A stretch of DNA of 64,000 bases from Planctomycetota bacterium. Lineage in GTDB: Bacteria; Planctomycetota; UBA1135; GCA-002686595. The notes under the pieces were generated by a model that made no database searches, was not told where the DNA came from, and worked only from the letters and a program-made list of their open reading frames with translations. Shown in pieces: positions 29,297 through 38,441 of the stretch (position 1 is the stretch's first letter; every line of letters starts with the position of its first letter). The translations under genes were made by a program, and so were the position numbers. The stretch covers positions 81,077 to 145,076 of the forward strand of contig SIAI01000006.1 in assembly GCA_009691855.1 (NCBI GenBank). The letters run 5' to 3'.

Positions 29297-30361
29297 ATGT
29301 CTCTCTTCACCCAGAAACGACTCACCGACTACTCCGACTGCGCCGGCTGAGCGGCGAAGATGCCGCAAGGCGAGCTCGCGCAGGTGCTGCGTGAGGTCAC
29401 GGATCGCGCGGATGAGCGCATGATCGTCGGGCCGCAGACGCTCGACGACGCGGGCGTCGTCGTGCTCGGAGCGCGCGAGGGCTTGCCGAGCGGCGTGCAC
29501 CTGGCGCTGGTGCAGACCGTGGACTTCTTCCCGCCGGTGGTCGACGACCCGCGCTTCTACGGCGCGATCGCGGCGGCGAACTCGCTCTCGGACGTGTATG
29601 CGATGGGCGGGAAGCCCTTCACCGCGCTCTCGCTGGCCGGCTTCCCCAAGGACTTCCCGAAGGAGTGGCGCGCCGAGATCCTGCGCGGCGGCTACGACAA
29701 GATCCGCGAGTCGGGTGCGATCCTGTGCGGCGGCCACACGGTCGAGTCGGAGGTGCAGTTCGGCTACTCGATCACGGGCCTGATCGATCCGGCGCGCGTG
29801 ACCACCAACGCCGGGGCCAAGGCCGGAGACGTGGCCTACCTGACGAAGCCGCTCGGCATGGGCTGCCTGACCACGGCCGCGAAGCTGAAGAAGATCACCT
29901 GGCGTGAGCTCGAGCCCGCCGCGCGGCAGATGGCCACGCTGAACGACAAGGCCTGCGAGGCCATGCACGCGGCCGGCGCGCACGCCTGCACGGACATCAC
30001 CGGCTTCGGGCTCGTAGGCCATGCGATGAACATCGCGCGCGCCAGCGAGCTCGCCTTCGAGATCCGCGTCGGTGACGTGCCGCTCTTCCCCGGCGCGCTG
30101 GAGCTCGCGCGCAAGGGCCTGTTCTCGGGCGGGGCGAAGCGCGGACGCACGACGCTCGCGCCCGAGGTCGAGGTCGGCGGCGGCCTCGAGGAGGCGCGCG
30201 TGAACCTGCTGTTCGACGCCGAGACCTCGGGCGGGTTGTTGATCGTGCTGCCCGAGGCGCACGCCGCGGCGCTGGAGCGCGAGCTGAACGCGCGCGACCT
30301 GCCGGTCGTGCGCATTGGCCGCTTCGAGGCGCGGCGCGAGAAGCGCATCCTGCTGCGCTGA
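29297..30361 (+). CDS. selD: selenide, water dikinase; active-site codon is in-frame TGA (selenocysteine)
   Basis: 354 residues if TGA 29348-29350 is read as selenocysteine at position 18. The N-terminus reads MSLFTQKRLTDYSDCAG-Sec-AAK; U aligns with the catalytic Cys of SelD proteins (Cys17 in E. coli), and the usual Lys follows. Downstream are TVDFFPPVVDDPRFYGAIAA, ALSDVYAMGG-type metal-site residues (NSLSDVYAMGGKPFTAL), LCGGHTVES, TKPLGMG and CTDITGFGLVGHA. SelD makes selenophosphate from selenide and ATP. A start at ATG 29360 would remove the active site. A hairpin fitting a bacterial SECIS follows the TGA, and tRNA-Sec lies 2.3 kb away. The gene is therefore not truncated. Confidence 0.93.
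29375..29395 (+). promoter_or_regulatory. SECIS element in selD
   Basis: Stem CTCGCGCA (29375-29382) pairs with TGCGTGAG (29388-29395), 8 bp with one G-U pair, around loop GGTGC. The apex CGC-AGGTGCT-GCG is close to the SelB-binding apex of E. coli fdhF (TGC-AGGTCT-GCA). The AGG begins 31 bases after the TGA, within the 16-37 base spacing described for bacterial SECIS. Confidence 0.8.
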
Positions 30362-30400
30362 GTTGCGGCAGCCGCCGGCCGTCCGTGGCGTGCGCGGCGC

Positions 30401-31066
30401 TCAGGCCTTGCGCCGCAGTTCCTGCAGGAAGCGCTTGTAGAGCAGCCAGCCCAGCGTGCAGGCGAGCGCGACCAATCCGCCCACGAGCAGCGGGTTCTTG
30501 ACCAGCGATTCGGCCTGCTCGCCCAGCAGGGTCGCCAGCAGCGCGAAGCCCAGCGCGGCCCAGCCGGAGGCCAGGGCGATGGCGCCGATCCCCGCCAGGC
30601 GCGAGAGACCCAGCAAACGCGCCACGATGGAGCCCGTGATCGCGCCCGTGCCGGCGATGGGCAGCAGCACGAAGGCGACCACGCCGAAGAACGCCAGGCG
30701 CCGCAGGCCCGGGTACTCGGCCAGCACCTGCTTGGCGCGCGTGCGGCCGTTGTGCAGCCAGCCGCCGATCACCGGCGCGCGCTCCAGCTGGTGCAGGCCG
30801 CTGGCCAGGGCGAAGGCGAACACGAGGTCGATCAGCAGGGACATCCACGCCAGCGACCAGACCGAGGGCGCGCCCTCCTTGAGGCCCACGAAGATGACCA
30901 GCTTGCCGGCCACCGCCAGCGACAGTCCGGCCAGGCCCGCGACTCGCGCCACACCCTCGCTGCCGGAGTGCATGTAGACGGAGCCTAGGTAGGCGCCGAC
31001 CGCGGCGACGACCAGGATGTTGCCCCAGAAGAGCAGGCGCGCCTCGGTGTGCGGGTTGGGAGTCAC
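30401..31066 (-). CDS. small multi-drug export family membrane protein
   Basis: 221 residues from GTG 31066. About six membrane segments. The family signature LLPIAGTGAITGSIVARLLGLSRLAG is close to the P-x-P-G-T-G-A-x-T-G pattern of small multi-drug export proteins (PF06695). It is an inner-membrane protein of poorly known function. It is convergent with selD (39-base gap) and divergent from the GDPD gene. Confidence 0.8.
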   Translation of the reverse strand: MTPNPHTEARLLFWGNILVVAAVGAYLGSVYMHSGSEGVARVAGLAGLSLAVAGKLVIFVGLKEGAPSVWSLAWMSLLIDLVFAFALASGLHQLERAPVIGGWLHNGRTRAKQVLAEYPGLRRLAFFGVVAFVLLPIAGTGAITGSIVARLLGLSRLAGIGAIALASGWAALGFALLATLLGEQAESLVKNPLLVGGLVALACTLGWLLYKRFLQELRRKA

Positions 31067-31079
31067 GGGCGCGAGATTG

Positions 31080-31104
31080 TTCCTTCGGGGGGGAAGCGAA
31101 GGAA
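31080..31104. promoter_or_regulatory. palindrome in a divergent promoter region
   Basis: TTCCTTCG and CGAAGGAA form a perfect 8-bp inverted repeat around GGGGGGAAG, between the divergent starts 31066 and 31146. It could be an operator shared by both genes; no regulator is identified. Confidence 0.35.
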
Positions 31105-31145
31105 GTCATGGATCCGTGAGCTCCGCGCGGCCATCCTCGCCGCCC

Positions 31146-32648
31146 ATGGACGACGCAGAGGTCTCGGGTGAGCACGGCGAGCAGATCGGCGGCCCGCCGT
31201 GGATCCTCGGGCACCGCGGCGCACCGCGCGAAGCCCCCGAGAACACGCTTTCCAGCCTGCGCCGCGCGCTCGAACTCGGCCTGGACGGGATGGAGTATGA
31301 CGTGCACGCGTGCGCCTCGGGCGAGCCGCTGCTGATCCACGACGAGACGCTGGAGCGCACCACGAATCTCTGCGGGCCCGTCGCGGAGCTCCCGCTGTCC
31401 GAGCTGGTGCACGCCGACGCGGGTGGCTGGTTCGCCAAGCGCTTCAGCGGCGAGCCGTTGCCGCTGCTCGAGGAGGCGCTCGACCTCGATTCCTCCGCCG
31501 GGAGCGGCGAGCGCGCCGTGCACCACATGATCGAGCTCAAGGATCCGAGCCTGGTGGGGGCCGTGGCCCAGGCCTTGGCGCGTCTGGCGCGGCCGCTGCC
31601 GTTCCGCATCGCCTCGTTCCACCGCAGCGTGTGCCTGGAAGCGCGCGACGCGCACCTGCCGAGCATGCTGCTGACCGAGGAGGCGAGCGAGGACGACCGG
31701 CGCTTCGTGCGCGATGAGCGCATCGCGGCCTACGGCACCGCGCCCTTCGGCTGGCACACCGCGGCCGGGCGCGAGCCGTGGAGCTGCGAGCGCTGGTCCT
31801 GGTCGGTGGACGAGCCCGCCGACCTGCTGGAAGCCTGTCGCGCGCCGCTGTTCGCCTTCAACACCAACGAGCCGCGCCGCGCGCTGGCCGTGCGCGCGCT
31901 CACCAAGCTCGTGCCCGCGGATCGGGGGCTCTATCCGCTCGAGGTGCCGCGCCTCGAGGTCGGACCCGCCGCCGAGCGTCTCGAGGGCGAGCCGCAACGC
32001 GGCGAGTGGTCGGGCCGCTTCGAGTTCCGCGTCGGCGTGCGCAACCCCTTCGTCTTCCCGGTCAAGGTCGCGCTGGGGTTCGTGGCGCGCGGCGGCGCGT
32101 TCCAGGTCACGGGCCTGCCGGCCACGCTCGCGCTCGACGGGCACGCGCGCCACGAGCTGGCCGTGACGCTCAAGGGTGGCTCCTGGTCGCCGCTCGAGGA
32201 CCCGAGCGTGGTGCTGCGCTTCGCCTGGCGCAAGGGCCGCGGGTACGAGGCGCTGGTCCTCGACGCGCCGCTCGAGCGCGTGCGCACGCTGCACCTCGGC
32301 GCGGGCACGCAGCGCGTGCGCCTGCTGCGCGAGCGCGCCAGCGACCGCGAGGCCAGCATGGCCGTGCGCCGCCGCGGCGACGAGCTGGTGGCCGCGGTGG
32401 AGGACGCCGGCGGCCTGACCGAGGTCAGCGCGCGCATCCGCGTGGCCGCGCGCGTGCGCAGCGGCCGGCGTGGGGTGCGCATCCGCCTGCCGGAGGAGCT
32501 TGAGCCGGGTGGCGCGCCCTTTTGCCTCGCCTTCGAGGGCACGGACCCCGAAAGCGGGCACCGCGTGCTACGCCGCTGGTCCGGCGGGCTGCCGTACGGT
32601 CTCGGTTCCGGCGCGCCCGGGCGCCTGTTCTTGTTGGGTCGCGCTTGA
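31146..32648 (+). CDS. glycerophosphodiester phosphodiesterase with long C-terminal beta domain
   Basis: 500 residues. The N-terminal 230 residues are a GDPD TIM barrel: LGHRGAPREAPENTLSSLR, GLDGMEYDVHA (Glu and Asp metal ligands), LLIHDETLERTTN and HHMIELKD. The enzyme splits glycerophosphodiesters into glycerol-3-phosphate and an alcohol. There is no signal peptide. The C-terminal 240 residues (FEFRVGVRNPFVFPVKVALGF onward) look like one or two beta-sandwich domains not usual for GDPD; role unknown. It ends 45 bases before tRNA-Sec. Confidence 0.85.
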   Translation: MDDAEVSGEHGEQIGGPPWILGHRGAPREAPENTLSSLRRALELGLDGMEYDVHACASGEPLLIHDETLERTTNLCGPVAELPLSELVHADAGGWFAKRFSGEPLPLLEEALDLDSSAGSGERAVHHMIELKDPSLVGAVAQALARLARPLPFRIASFHRSVCLEARDAHLPSMLLTEEASEDDRRFVRDERIAAYGTAPFGWHTAAGREPWSCERWSWSVDEPADLLEACRAPLFAFNTNEPRRALAVRALTKLVPADRGLYPLEVPRLEVGPAAERLEGEPQRGEWSGRFEFRVGVRNPFVFPVKVALGFVARGGAFQVTGLPATLALDGHARHELAVTLKGGSWSPLEDPSVVLRFAWRKGRGYEALVLDAPLERVRTLHLGAGTQRVRLLRERASDREASMAVRRRGDELVAAVEDAGGLTEVSARIRVAARVRSGRRGVRIRLPEELEPGGAPFCLAFEGTDPESGHRVLRRWSGGLPYGLGSGAPGRLFLLGRA

Positions 32649-32693
32649 GCGGCGAGCGCAAAGCGCATCCAATGCCGCCCGCAACAACACGTC

Positions 32694-32791
32694 GGGAGTG
32701 GATCGGTGCTGGTGTGCCGCCCGGTCTTCAAAGCCGGTGGGACCTCGTGAACAGCGGGGTCGGTGGGTTCGATTCCCATGCACTCCCGCCA
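32694..32791 (+). tRNA. selC: tRNA-Sec (anticodon UCA)
   Basis: 98 nt. Acceptor GGGAGTGG pairs with GCACTCCC (7 pairs plus a G-G mismatch at the eighth). Anticodon stem CCGGT/GCCGG surrounds loop CTTCAAA, giving anticodon TCA, which reads UGA. A long variable arm GACCTCG/CGGGGTC (7 bp) and T-arm GTGGG-TTCGATT-CCCAT follow, with discriminator G and encoded CCA. The oversized variable arm and UCA anticodon define selC. It supports Sec decoding of the nearby selD. Confidence 0.95.
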
Positions 32792-32799
32792 CCCTGCCC

Positions 32800-33804
32800 A
32801 TGAGTTCGAGCGCGCCCTACACGATCCGCGCCTACCAGCCCGGCGACGAGCTCGCGATCCTGGAGGCCTTCAACCGCATCTTCGCGCGCGTCGATCCGAG
32901 CTTCACGCCGCGCACGCTGGAGGAGTGGCGCTGGAGCTACGCGCGCAATCCCTCGGGCACGCGCATCCAACTCGCCGTCACGCCCGAGGGTCGCGTGCTG
33001 GCGCAGTACGCCGGCCTCCCGCAGCGCGCGCTGGTGGACGGCCAGCCGACGTGCTTCAGCCAGTCGGTCGACTCGATGGCCGATCCGGAGGCGCGCAAGC
33101 TGGCGCGCGAGCCGCTGTTCGTGCAGGTCGGGCGCGCCTTCGACGCGGCCTACGGCGGCGAGGGCGCGGGGCAGGACATGCTCATGTGGGGCCTGCCGGT
33201 GCCGGTCGCGTACCGCATCGGCAAGAAGCAGCTCAAGTACCAGCTCGTGCGCCAGCAGCACAAGCTCTCGGTCGCGCTGGAGCGTTTGACGCTGCCGGCG
33301 AGCGAGCTGGTGGCCGAGGAGCCGGCCACGCTGCCGCCCGACACCGACGCGCTGTTCGCGCGCTTCGCCGCCGAGCGCCGCGCGCTGGCCGTGCGCGACC
33401 GCGCGCAGCTCGCCTGGCGCTTCGAGCAGCACCCGCAGCACCGCTACCGCATCGCCGCCGTGCGCCGTGCGGGCGCGCTCGTCGGGCTGGCGCTGTACCG
33501 CAAGGGCGCCTTCGACCAGGCCGAGGACGGACTGCTGGTGGACTGGATCGTGCCCGCGCACGACGCGGCCGCGCGCTTGGCCTTGCTCGCCTGGCTCGCC
33601 GCGTCCGCGCGCGCCGAGGGCTGCGCGCGGCTGACGACGCTGTTCGCCGACACGGCGCCCGAGTGGCTCGCCTTCCAGCAGCATGGCTTTCGCGTGCACG
33701 CCACGCGCTACTTCCTGGTGGCCTGGAGCTTCTCCGCGCGCCACGACCTCGAGTGGCTGGCGCAGCACTGGTACTACACGCTGGGGGACACGGACCTCGC
33801 ATGA
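32800..33804 (+). CDS. GNAT-like N-acetyltransferase
   Basis: 334 residues. It starts 8 bases after tRNA-Sec. N-terminal IRAYQPGDELAILEAFNRIF is the first strand-helix of a GNAT fold, and EWRWSYARNPSGTRI and ALVGLALYRKGAF fit two tandem half-domains. The acetyl-CoA loop is weak, so substrate and activity are uncertain. The next gene is a paralogue with the same plan (RW.F..NP/HP, YRL.., VDW.V), beginning at an overlapping ATGA. They probably form a pair from duplication. Confidence 0.65.
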   Translation: MSSSAPYTIRAYQPGDELAILEAFNRIFARVDPSFTPRTLEEWRWSYARNPSGTRIQLAVTPEGRVLAQYAGLPQRALVDGQPTCFSQSVDSMADPEARKLAREPLFVQVGRAFDAAYGGEGAGQDMLMWGLPVPVAYRIGKKQLKYQLVRQQHKLSVALERLTLPASELVAEEPATLPPDTDALFARFAAERRALAVRDRAQLAWRFEQHPQHRYRIAAVRRAGALVGLALYRKGAFDQAEDGLLVDWIVPAHDAAARLALLAWLAASARAEGCARLTTLFADTAPEWLAFQQHGFRVHATRYFLVAWSFSARHDLEWLAQHWYYTLGDTDLA

Positions 33805-34763
33805 GCGCGCTCGAGATCCGGCCCTGGAGCGCCAGCGAGGCGCCGTGCCTCGCGGCCTTTGAGCCCGCGCCCGCAGCGCGCCAGCTGCTGCAGCCGCGCA
33901 GCGCGGCGCAGTTCGTGTGGGCGTTTCGCGCCAACCCCGCGGGCACGCGGCTGTTCGTGGCCACGCGCGGCGCGCGCGTCGTGGCGCGCTACGCCGCCTT
34001 GCCGGTGCGCACGCGCGTGGTCGGCGAGCCGCGCACCTTCGCGCACGTGCTCGACGCCTGGCTGGCGCCGGACGAGGACGAGGCCACGCTGCGCGCGACC
34101 GCGCAGGCCTTCGTCGAGGCGCACGGCAACCCGCAGGGCGATCTGGTGCTGTACGGCTGGCCGGTGGGGCGCGACGCCGCGCTGGAGCGCGCGCTCGAGT
34201 TCGAGACGCTGCGGCGTTCGGCGCTGCTGGCGCGCGCCGTCGGGGAAGGGCCGAGCACGCTGCCGGCCGGCGTGAGCGAGCTCACGCGCTTCGGCGCGGA
34301 GACGGACTTCCTGTACGCCTGCTGCGCCACGCACTGGAACGCCAGCGCGCTCCGCGACGCGGCCTTCCTGCGCTGGCGCTTCGCCGAGAACCCGTTCCAC
34401 CGCTATCGCGTGCTGGGGCTCGTGAGCGGCGCCACGCTGCGCGGCTATGCCGTCTATCGTCTCGGGCCGGAGCTCTTGCCGCGCCTCGGCCTGCTGGTCG
34501 ACTGGCTGGTCCTGCCGGGCGACGAGGAGGCCTCCGCGCTCCTGCTCGAGGGCGTGCTCGCCTGCGCGCGCGCCGACGGCGCGGTGGCGCTGGCGGGCGC
34601 GTTCCCGGAGTGGTCCGCCTGGTCGCTCGACTTCCAGGAGCGCGGTTTTCGCCACCATCCGACGGCGCACGTCCAGCTCGTGCGCGGCTCGGTGGGGCGC
34701 TTCGACATGCTGTGGCTGCGCGACGCGTGGTGGAGCACGCTGGCCGACGCGCTGTTCCTGTGA
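33801..34763 (+). CDS. GNAT-like N-acetyltransferase, paralogue of the preceding gene
   Basis: 320 residues. It starts at the ATG overlapping the previous stop. Corresponding blocks in the two proteins include FVWAFRANPAGTRLFVA against WRWSYARNPSGTRIQLA, ARYAALPVRTRV against AQYAGLPQRALV, FLRWRFAENPFHRYRVLG against QLAWRFEQHPQHRYRIAA, and LLVDWLVLP against LLVDWIVPA. Clearly a tandem duplicate, diverged. No membrane segments. Possibly capsule or exopolysaccharide sugar acetylation, which is only a guess. Confidence 0.65.
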   Translation: MSALEIRPWSASEAPCLAAFEPAPAARQLLQPRSAAQFVWAFRANPAGTRLFVATRGARVVARYAALPVRTRVVGEPRTFAHVLDAWLAPDEDEATLRATAQAFVEAHGNPQGDLVLYGWPVGRDAALERALEFETLRRSALLARAVGEGPSTLPAGVSELTRFGAETDFLYACCATHWNASALRDAAFLRWRFAENPFHRYRVLGLVSGATLRGYAVYRLGPELLPRLGLLVDWLVLPGDEEASALLLEGVLACARADGAVALAGAFPEWSAWSLDFQERGFRHHPTAHVQLVRGSVGRFDMLWLRDAWWSTLADALFL

Positions 34764-34770
34764 GGCACCC

Positions 34771-36267
34771 ATGCGCTATGCTCTGGCGTTGATGTCCCTG
34801 CTCGCGTTGGTCCTGGCGCTCCTCCCGGGCGCGACGGCGGCGGCCGAGCCCGTGCGTGCGGAGGGGCTGACGCTGGTGCGCATCGAGGGCGAGCTCGACG
34901 TCGGCACGCAGGCGCTGCTGGCGCGCGCGCTGGCGGGCGCGAAGGAGCGCGGGGACAAGCTGGTGATCGACATCGACACCCCGGGCGGCGAGATCACGCT
35001 GATGTGGCTCCTGTCCCAGGCGCTGATCGACGCCGGCGTGCCGACCGTCGCGTGGGTCCACGACCGCGCTCTCTCGGCCGGCGCCCTGCTCGCGCTCTCG
35101 TGCGAGCGCGTCTATATGCGCTCCCACGCGACGATCGGCTCGGCGCTGCCCGTCCAGGTCGGCCCGGGAGGGTTGCTGCCGTCCTCCGAGGATCCGGAGG
35201 TGCGCGAGAAGCTCTCCTCCTCCCTGCGCGGCGACTTCCGCGGCAGGGCCCAGAAGCGCGGGCGCCCGGGACTCCTCGCCGAGGCCATGGTCGATGAGAA
35301 GGTCGAGGTGCTCGAGATCCGCCTCGAGGGCGAGCTCAAGCTCGTCTCGGCCAAGGAGCTCGACGACCTGCGCCAGCGCGGCGTCGAGCACGAGTTCCTG
35401 CGCACGGTGGACTCGCGGGAAGAGTTGTTCAACGCCACGGGCAGCGAGGCGGTCGAGCTGGGGCTGGCCGACGGTCTGGCCGAGTCGCTGCAGGAGCTGA
35501 GCGGAAAGATCGGCCTGCCCAACGTGCTGCCGAGCGAGGTGCGTCGCACGCGCTCCGACGACATGGCGGCGTGGCTGGCCGAGCTCGCGCCGCTATTCCT
35601 GATCGCCGGCTTCGTGTTGCTGTATCTCGAGCTCAAGGCGCCGGGCTTCGGCCTCGCCGGCGTGCTGGCGATCGTGGCCTTCGGCATCTGGCTGTTCGGA
35701 CGCTACCTCGTGGGGCTGGCGGACATCCCGCAGGTGTTGCTCATCGCCGTGGGCGCGGCGCTGATCGCGACCGAGCTGTTCCTCGCGCCGGGCACGCTGT
35801 GGCCCGGCCTGCTGGGGGCGGCGGCGATCCTGGGCGGTCTGATCTGGTCCTTCGGCGTGGCGCGCATCGGTTCCGAGTACGGGCTCGACCGCGAGATCCT
35901 GGTGGACGAGTCGTTCCGCGTGGTCAGCGCGGGCTTCATCGCGCTGCTGTTGATCTGGGGTCTGTCGCGCGTCTTGCCGTACACGCCGGGGCTGTCGCGC
36001 ATGGTGCTGGCGGGCGGCGCGAGCGCGACCGCTGGATCCATGCCGGACGCGGCCGGCAAGCGCGCCGGTCTGGCGCGCGTCGGCGCGCGCGGGCACGCGC
36101 TCACGGCCCTGCGCCCGGTGGGCAAGGTCACCCTGGATGAGGACGGCGGCCTGGACTTCGAGGCGCGCTCGGAGGGACCCGAGATCGCCGTCGGCGCGCG
36201 CGTGCGCGTGATCGAGGTGCAGGCCTCGGGGCGCCTGGTCGTGGCGGCGGAGGAGGCCAGCGCGTGA
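34771..36267 (+). CDS. NfeD long-form membrane protease (ClpP-like domain plus membrane and OB domains)
   Basis: 498 residues with a signal peptide. The N-terminal ClpP/SppA-like domain has VIDIDTPGGEITLMWLL and the nucleophile region VHDRALSAGALLALSCERVYM. Several membrane segments follow (APLFLIAGFVLLYLELKAPGFGLAG, LLIAVGAALIATELFLAPG), then a C-terminal OB-fold (RVGARGHALTALRPVGKVTL to VIEVQASGRLVV). Long NfeD proteins work with stomatin/flotillin partners in membrane quality control; floA is two genes downstream, supporting that role. ATG 34771 follows the GNAT gene by 8 bases. Confidence 0.88.
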   Translation: MRYALALMSLLALVLALLPGATAAAEPVRAEGLTLVRIEGELDVGTQALLARALAGAKERGDKLVIDIDTPGGEITLMWLLSQALIDAGVPTVAWVHDRALSAGALLALSCERVYMRSHATIGSALPVQVGPGGLLPSSEDPEVREKLSSSLRGDFRGRAQKRGRPGLLAEAMVDEKVEVLEIRLEGELKLVSAKELDDLRQRGVEHEFLRTVDSREELFNATGSEAVELGLADGLAESLQELSGKIGLPNVLPSEVRRTRSDDMAAWLAELAPLFLIAGFVLLYLELKAPGFGLAGVLAIVAFGIWLFGRYLVGLADIPQVLLIAVGAALIATELFLAPGTLWPGLLGAAAILGGLIWSFGVARIGSEYGLDREILVDESFRVVSAGFIALLLIWGLSRVLPYTPGLSRMVLAGGASATAGSMPDAAGKRAGLARVGARGHALTALRPVGKVTLDEDGGLDFEARSEGPEIAVGARVRVIEVQASGRLVVAAEEASA

Positions 36268-36743
36268 CGGCCGCGATCCTGCTCTTGGTGCTGGGGCTCG
36301 GGCTGATCGTGGCCGAGATCTTCTTCCCCAGCCTGGGCATGCTCGCGGTGCTGGCCACGGCCGCGGTCGTGGGCGCGATCGCGATGGCCTTCCAGGAGAG
36401 CAGCACCGCGGGCGTGAACTTCCTGATCGCCACGGCCGTGCTCGTGCCGGGGGTGATCCTGCTGGGCTTCAAGCTGTTCCCGAAGAGCCCGTTCGGCAAG
36501 AAGATGGTGGCCGGCGGGTTGTCGTTCGAGAGCACGGCCTCGCTCGACCCGCGCGATCTCGTCCTGCTGGACAAGGAAGGGACGATCGAGTCCGACTGCC
36601 GCCCGGCGGGCATGGCGCGGCTCGACGGCCGGCGCGTGGACGTGGTCACGCGCGGCGAGTGGCTTGCGGCCGGCACCCAGGTGAAAGTCGTCGAGGTGCA
36701 GGGCAACCGCGTGGTGGTCACGCGCAGCGAGACGCGCGCGTGA
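36264..36743 (+). CDS. NfeD short-form membrane protein
   Basis: 159 residues from GTG 36264, overlapping the previous stop (GTGA). Two or three membrane segments ([26 protein letters not shown] and [20 protein letters not shown]) precede a C-terminal OB-fold ([45 protein letters not shown]). It lacks the protease domain of the first NfeD. Usually encoded with flotillin; here directly upstream of floA. Confidence 0.88.
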   Translation: MTAAILLLVLGLGLIVAEIFFPSLGMLAVLATAAVVGAIAMAFQESSTAGVNFLIATAVLVPGVILLGFKLFPKSPFGKKMVAGGLSFESTASLDPRDLVLLDKEGTIESDCRPAGMARLDGRRVDVVTRGEWLAAGTQVKVVEVQGNRVVVTRSETRA

Positions 36744-36819
36744 GCGAAGCACGCGAGAATCCATCCGGTGCGGCACTTTGCCGACGCCGGGAACAGAGCT
36801 TCAACCGGAGCGGGTATCG

Positions 36820-37866
36820 ATGATCGCAACACTGCTGCAGGACATCTCGGGCGTCAGCTTGCCGAAGCTGGTGGGGCTGGTGGCGCTGGGCATCGGCCTG
36901 CTGGTCTTCCTGTTCGTCTTCCTGCGCTACGCCAACCTGTACGTGCGCTCGGTGCTGACCAAGGCCGGCGTGGGCCTGCTCGACATGGTGGCCATGTCGC
37001 TGCGGCGCGTGAACCCGGCCACGATCGTCAACGCGCGCGTGAACCTGGTGCAGGCGCGCGTCGCCGACGTGGACAAGCGCGACCTCGAGGCGCACTTCCT
37101 GGCCGGCGGCAACCTCGAGCGCGTGGTGCGCGCCCTGATCGCCGCCGACCGCGCCGGGATCAGCCTGGACTTCCGCACCGCCGCGGGCATCGACCTGGCC
37201 GGGCGCGACGTGCTCGAGGCCGTGCGCGCGAGCGTGACGCCCAAGGTCATCGACTGCCCCAATCCGGCCTCGGGCAAGTCCGAGATCGCGGCCGTCGCCA
37301 AGAACGGCATCCAGGTGCTGGCCAAGGCGCGCATCACCGTGCGCACGAACATCGCGCGCCTGGTGGGCGGCGCTGGCGAGGAGACCATCATCGCGCGCGT
37401 GGGCGAGGGCATCGTCTCGACCATCGGCTCCAAGAACTCGCACCAGGACGTGCTCGAGAACCCCGACTCGATCTCGAAGACCGTGCTCGCGCGCGGCCTG
37501 GACGCCGGAACCGCCTTCGAGATCGTCTCGATCGACATCGCCGACGTGGACATCGGCAACAACATCGGCGCGCGCCTGCAGGCCGACCAAGCCGAGGCCG
37601 ACAAGCGCGTGGCCCAGGCCCTGGCCGAGAAGCGCCGCGCGATGGCCGTGGCTGCTGAGCAGGAGTTCAAGGCCAAGGTGATGGAGAACCGCGCCAAGGT
37701 GATCGAGGCCGAGGCGCAGGTGCCGCTGGCCATGGCCGAGGCGCTGAAGAGCGGACGCCTGGGCGTGATGGACCTCTATCGCATGCAGAACCTGCAGTCC
37801 GACACGCGCATGCGCGACTCGCTGGCGCGCGGCGAGAAGGGCGAGGAAGCGGAGCCCGGCAAATGA
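36820..37866 (+). CDS. floA: flotillin-like protein FloA
   Basis: 348 residues. ATG 36820 follows GGAG. An N-terminal hairpin membrane segment ([21 protein letters not shown]) precedes an SPFH-type domain: [66 protein letters not shown] coiled-coil follows ([36 protein letters not shown]). FloA organises functional membrane microdomains and normally partners with NfeD, which is encoded just upstream. It ends in an ATGATG overlap with the next gene. Confidence 0.93.
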   Translation: MIATLLQDISGVSLPKLVGLVALGIGLLVFLFVFLRYANLYVRSVLTKAGVGLLDMVAMSLRRVNPATIVNARVNLVQARVADVDKRDLEAHFLAGGNLERVVRALIAADRAGISLDFRTAAGIDLAGRDVLEAVRASVTPKVIDCPNPASGKSEIAAVAKNGIQVLAKARITVRTNIARLVGGAGEETIIARVGEGIVSTIGSKNSHQDVLENPDSISKTVLARGLDAGTAFEIVSIDIADVDIGNNIGARLQADQAEADKRVAQALAEKRRAMAVAAEQEFKAKVMENRAKVIEAEAQVPLAMAEALKSGRLGVMDLYRMQNLQSDTRMRDSLARGEKGEEAEPGK

Positions 37867-38441
37867 TGGCGCTCCTGCTCGTGGCCGACGAGGTCAACTG
37901 GGGCAAGCTCATCGCGTTCGGGCTGTTCTTCGGCTTCCCGTTCCTGGCGCGCTTCCTCAAGTGGCTGAAGGAGCGCGCCGGTCAGGGAACGCCCGCGCAG
38001 AGTGCGTTCGAGGCCGATCCGCGCTCCACGCGCGAGGCCCAGCAGCGGGCCGAAGTCGAGGGCGAGGAACTGTGGCGGCGTCTGGCGCGCGGCGAGGTCG
38101 CCGAGCCGCCGCCCATGCGGCCGGCACCCGTGCCGATGCGCTCGCGGGAGGACGAGGAGGAAGAGGAAGGCCTCTCGCTCGAGAGCGAGGAGGAGCCCGC
38201 GCCGCTCGCGGTCCTGGGTGAGGTCAGCGAACCGCGCGGAGTGAGCGCGGTCTCGCTCGAGAGCGAAGCGGAGCCTCTGCCGCTCTCCGCGCTGGGCCAG
38301 CCCGCGGCGCTGTCCGAAAGCGCCGTCTTCGCGGAGGTGCCGGAGCGCGGCTTCCGGCTGCGCCCCGGCGAGTTGCGCCGCGCGCTGATCCTGTCCGAGA
38401 TCCTCGGGCCTCCGGTCGGCGAGCGCAGGCTGCGCGCGTGA
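37863..38441 (+). CDS. small membrane-anchored acidic protein of the FloA unit
   Basis: 192 residues. One N-terminal membrane segment ([17 protein letters not shown]), then an acidic Pro/Ser/Glu-rich central region with two related blocks ([16 protein letters not shown] and [16 protein letters not shown]), ending in [20 protein letters not shown], a motif I associate with planctomycete proteins of unknown role. It overlaps floA by 4 bases and the EVE gene by 4 bases, so all are one transcript. Function unknown. Confidence 0.7.
   Translation: MMALLLVADEVNWGKLIAFGLFFGFPFLARFLKWLKERAGQGTPAQSAFEADPRSTREAQQRAEVEGEELWRRLARGEVAEPPPMRPAPVPMRSREDEEEEEGLSLESEEEPAPLAVLGEVSEPRGVSAVSLESEAEPLPLSALGQPAALSESAVFAEVPERGFRLRPGELRRALILSEILGPPVGERRLRA

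Noticed and set aside
29351..29366. GCGGC-GAAGAT-GCCGC hairpin directly after the TGA as the SECIS
   Set aside because: It starts at the base after the TGA and lacks the AGGT-type apex; the hairpin at 29375-29395 has the right distance and loop.
29360..30361. selD starting at ATG 29360, giving a normal-looking gene
   Set aside because: This removes the active-site residue and the conserved N-terminal segment. The upstream frame is continuous through TGA 29348-29350, matches SelD and carries a SECIS hairpin.
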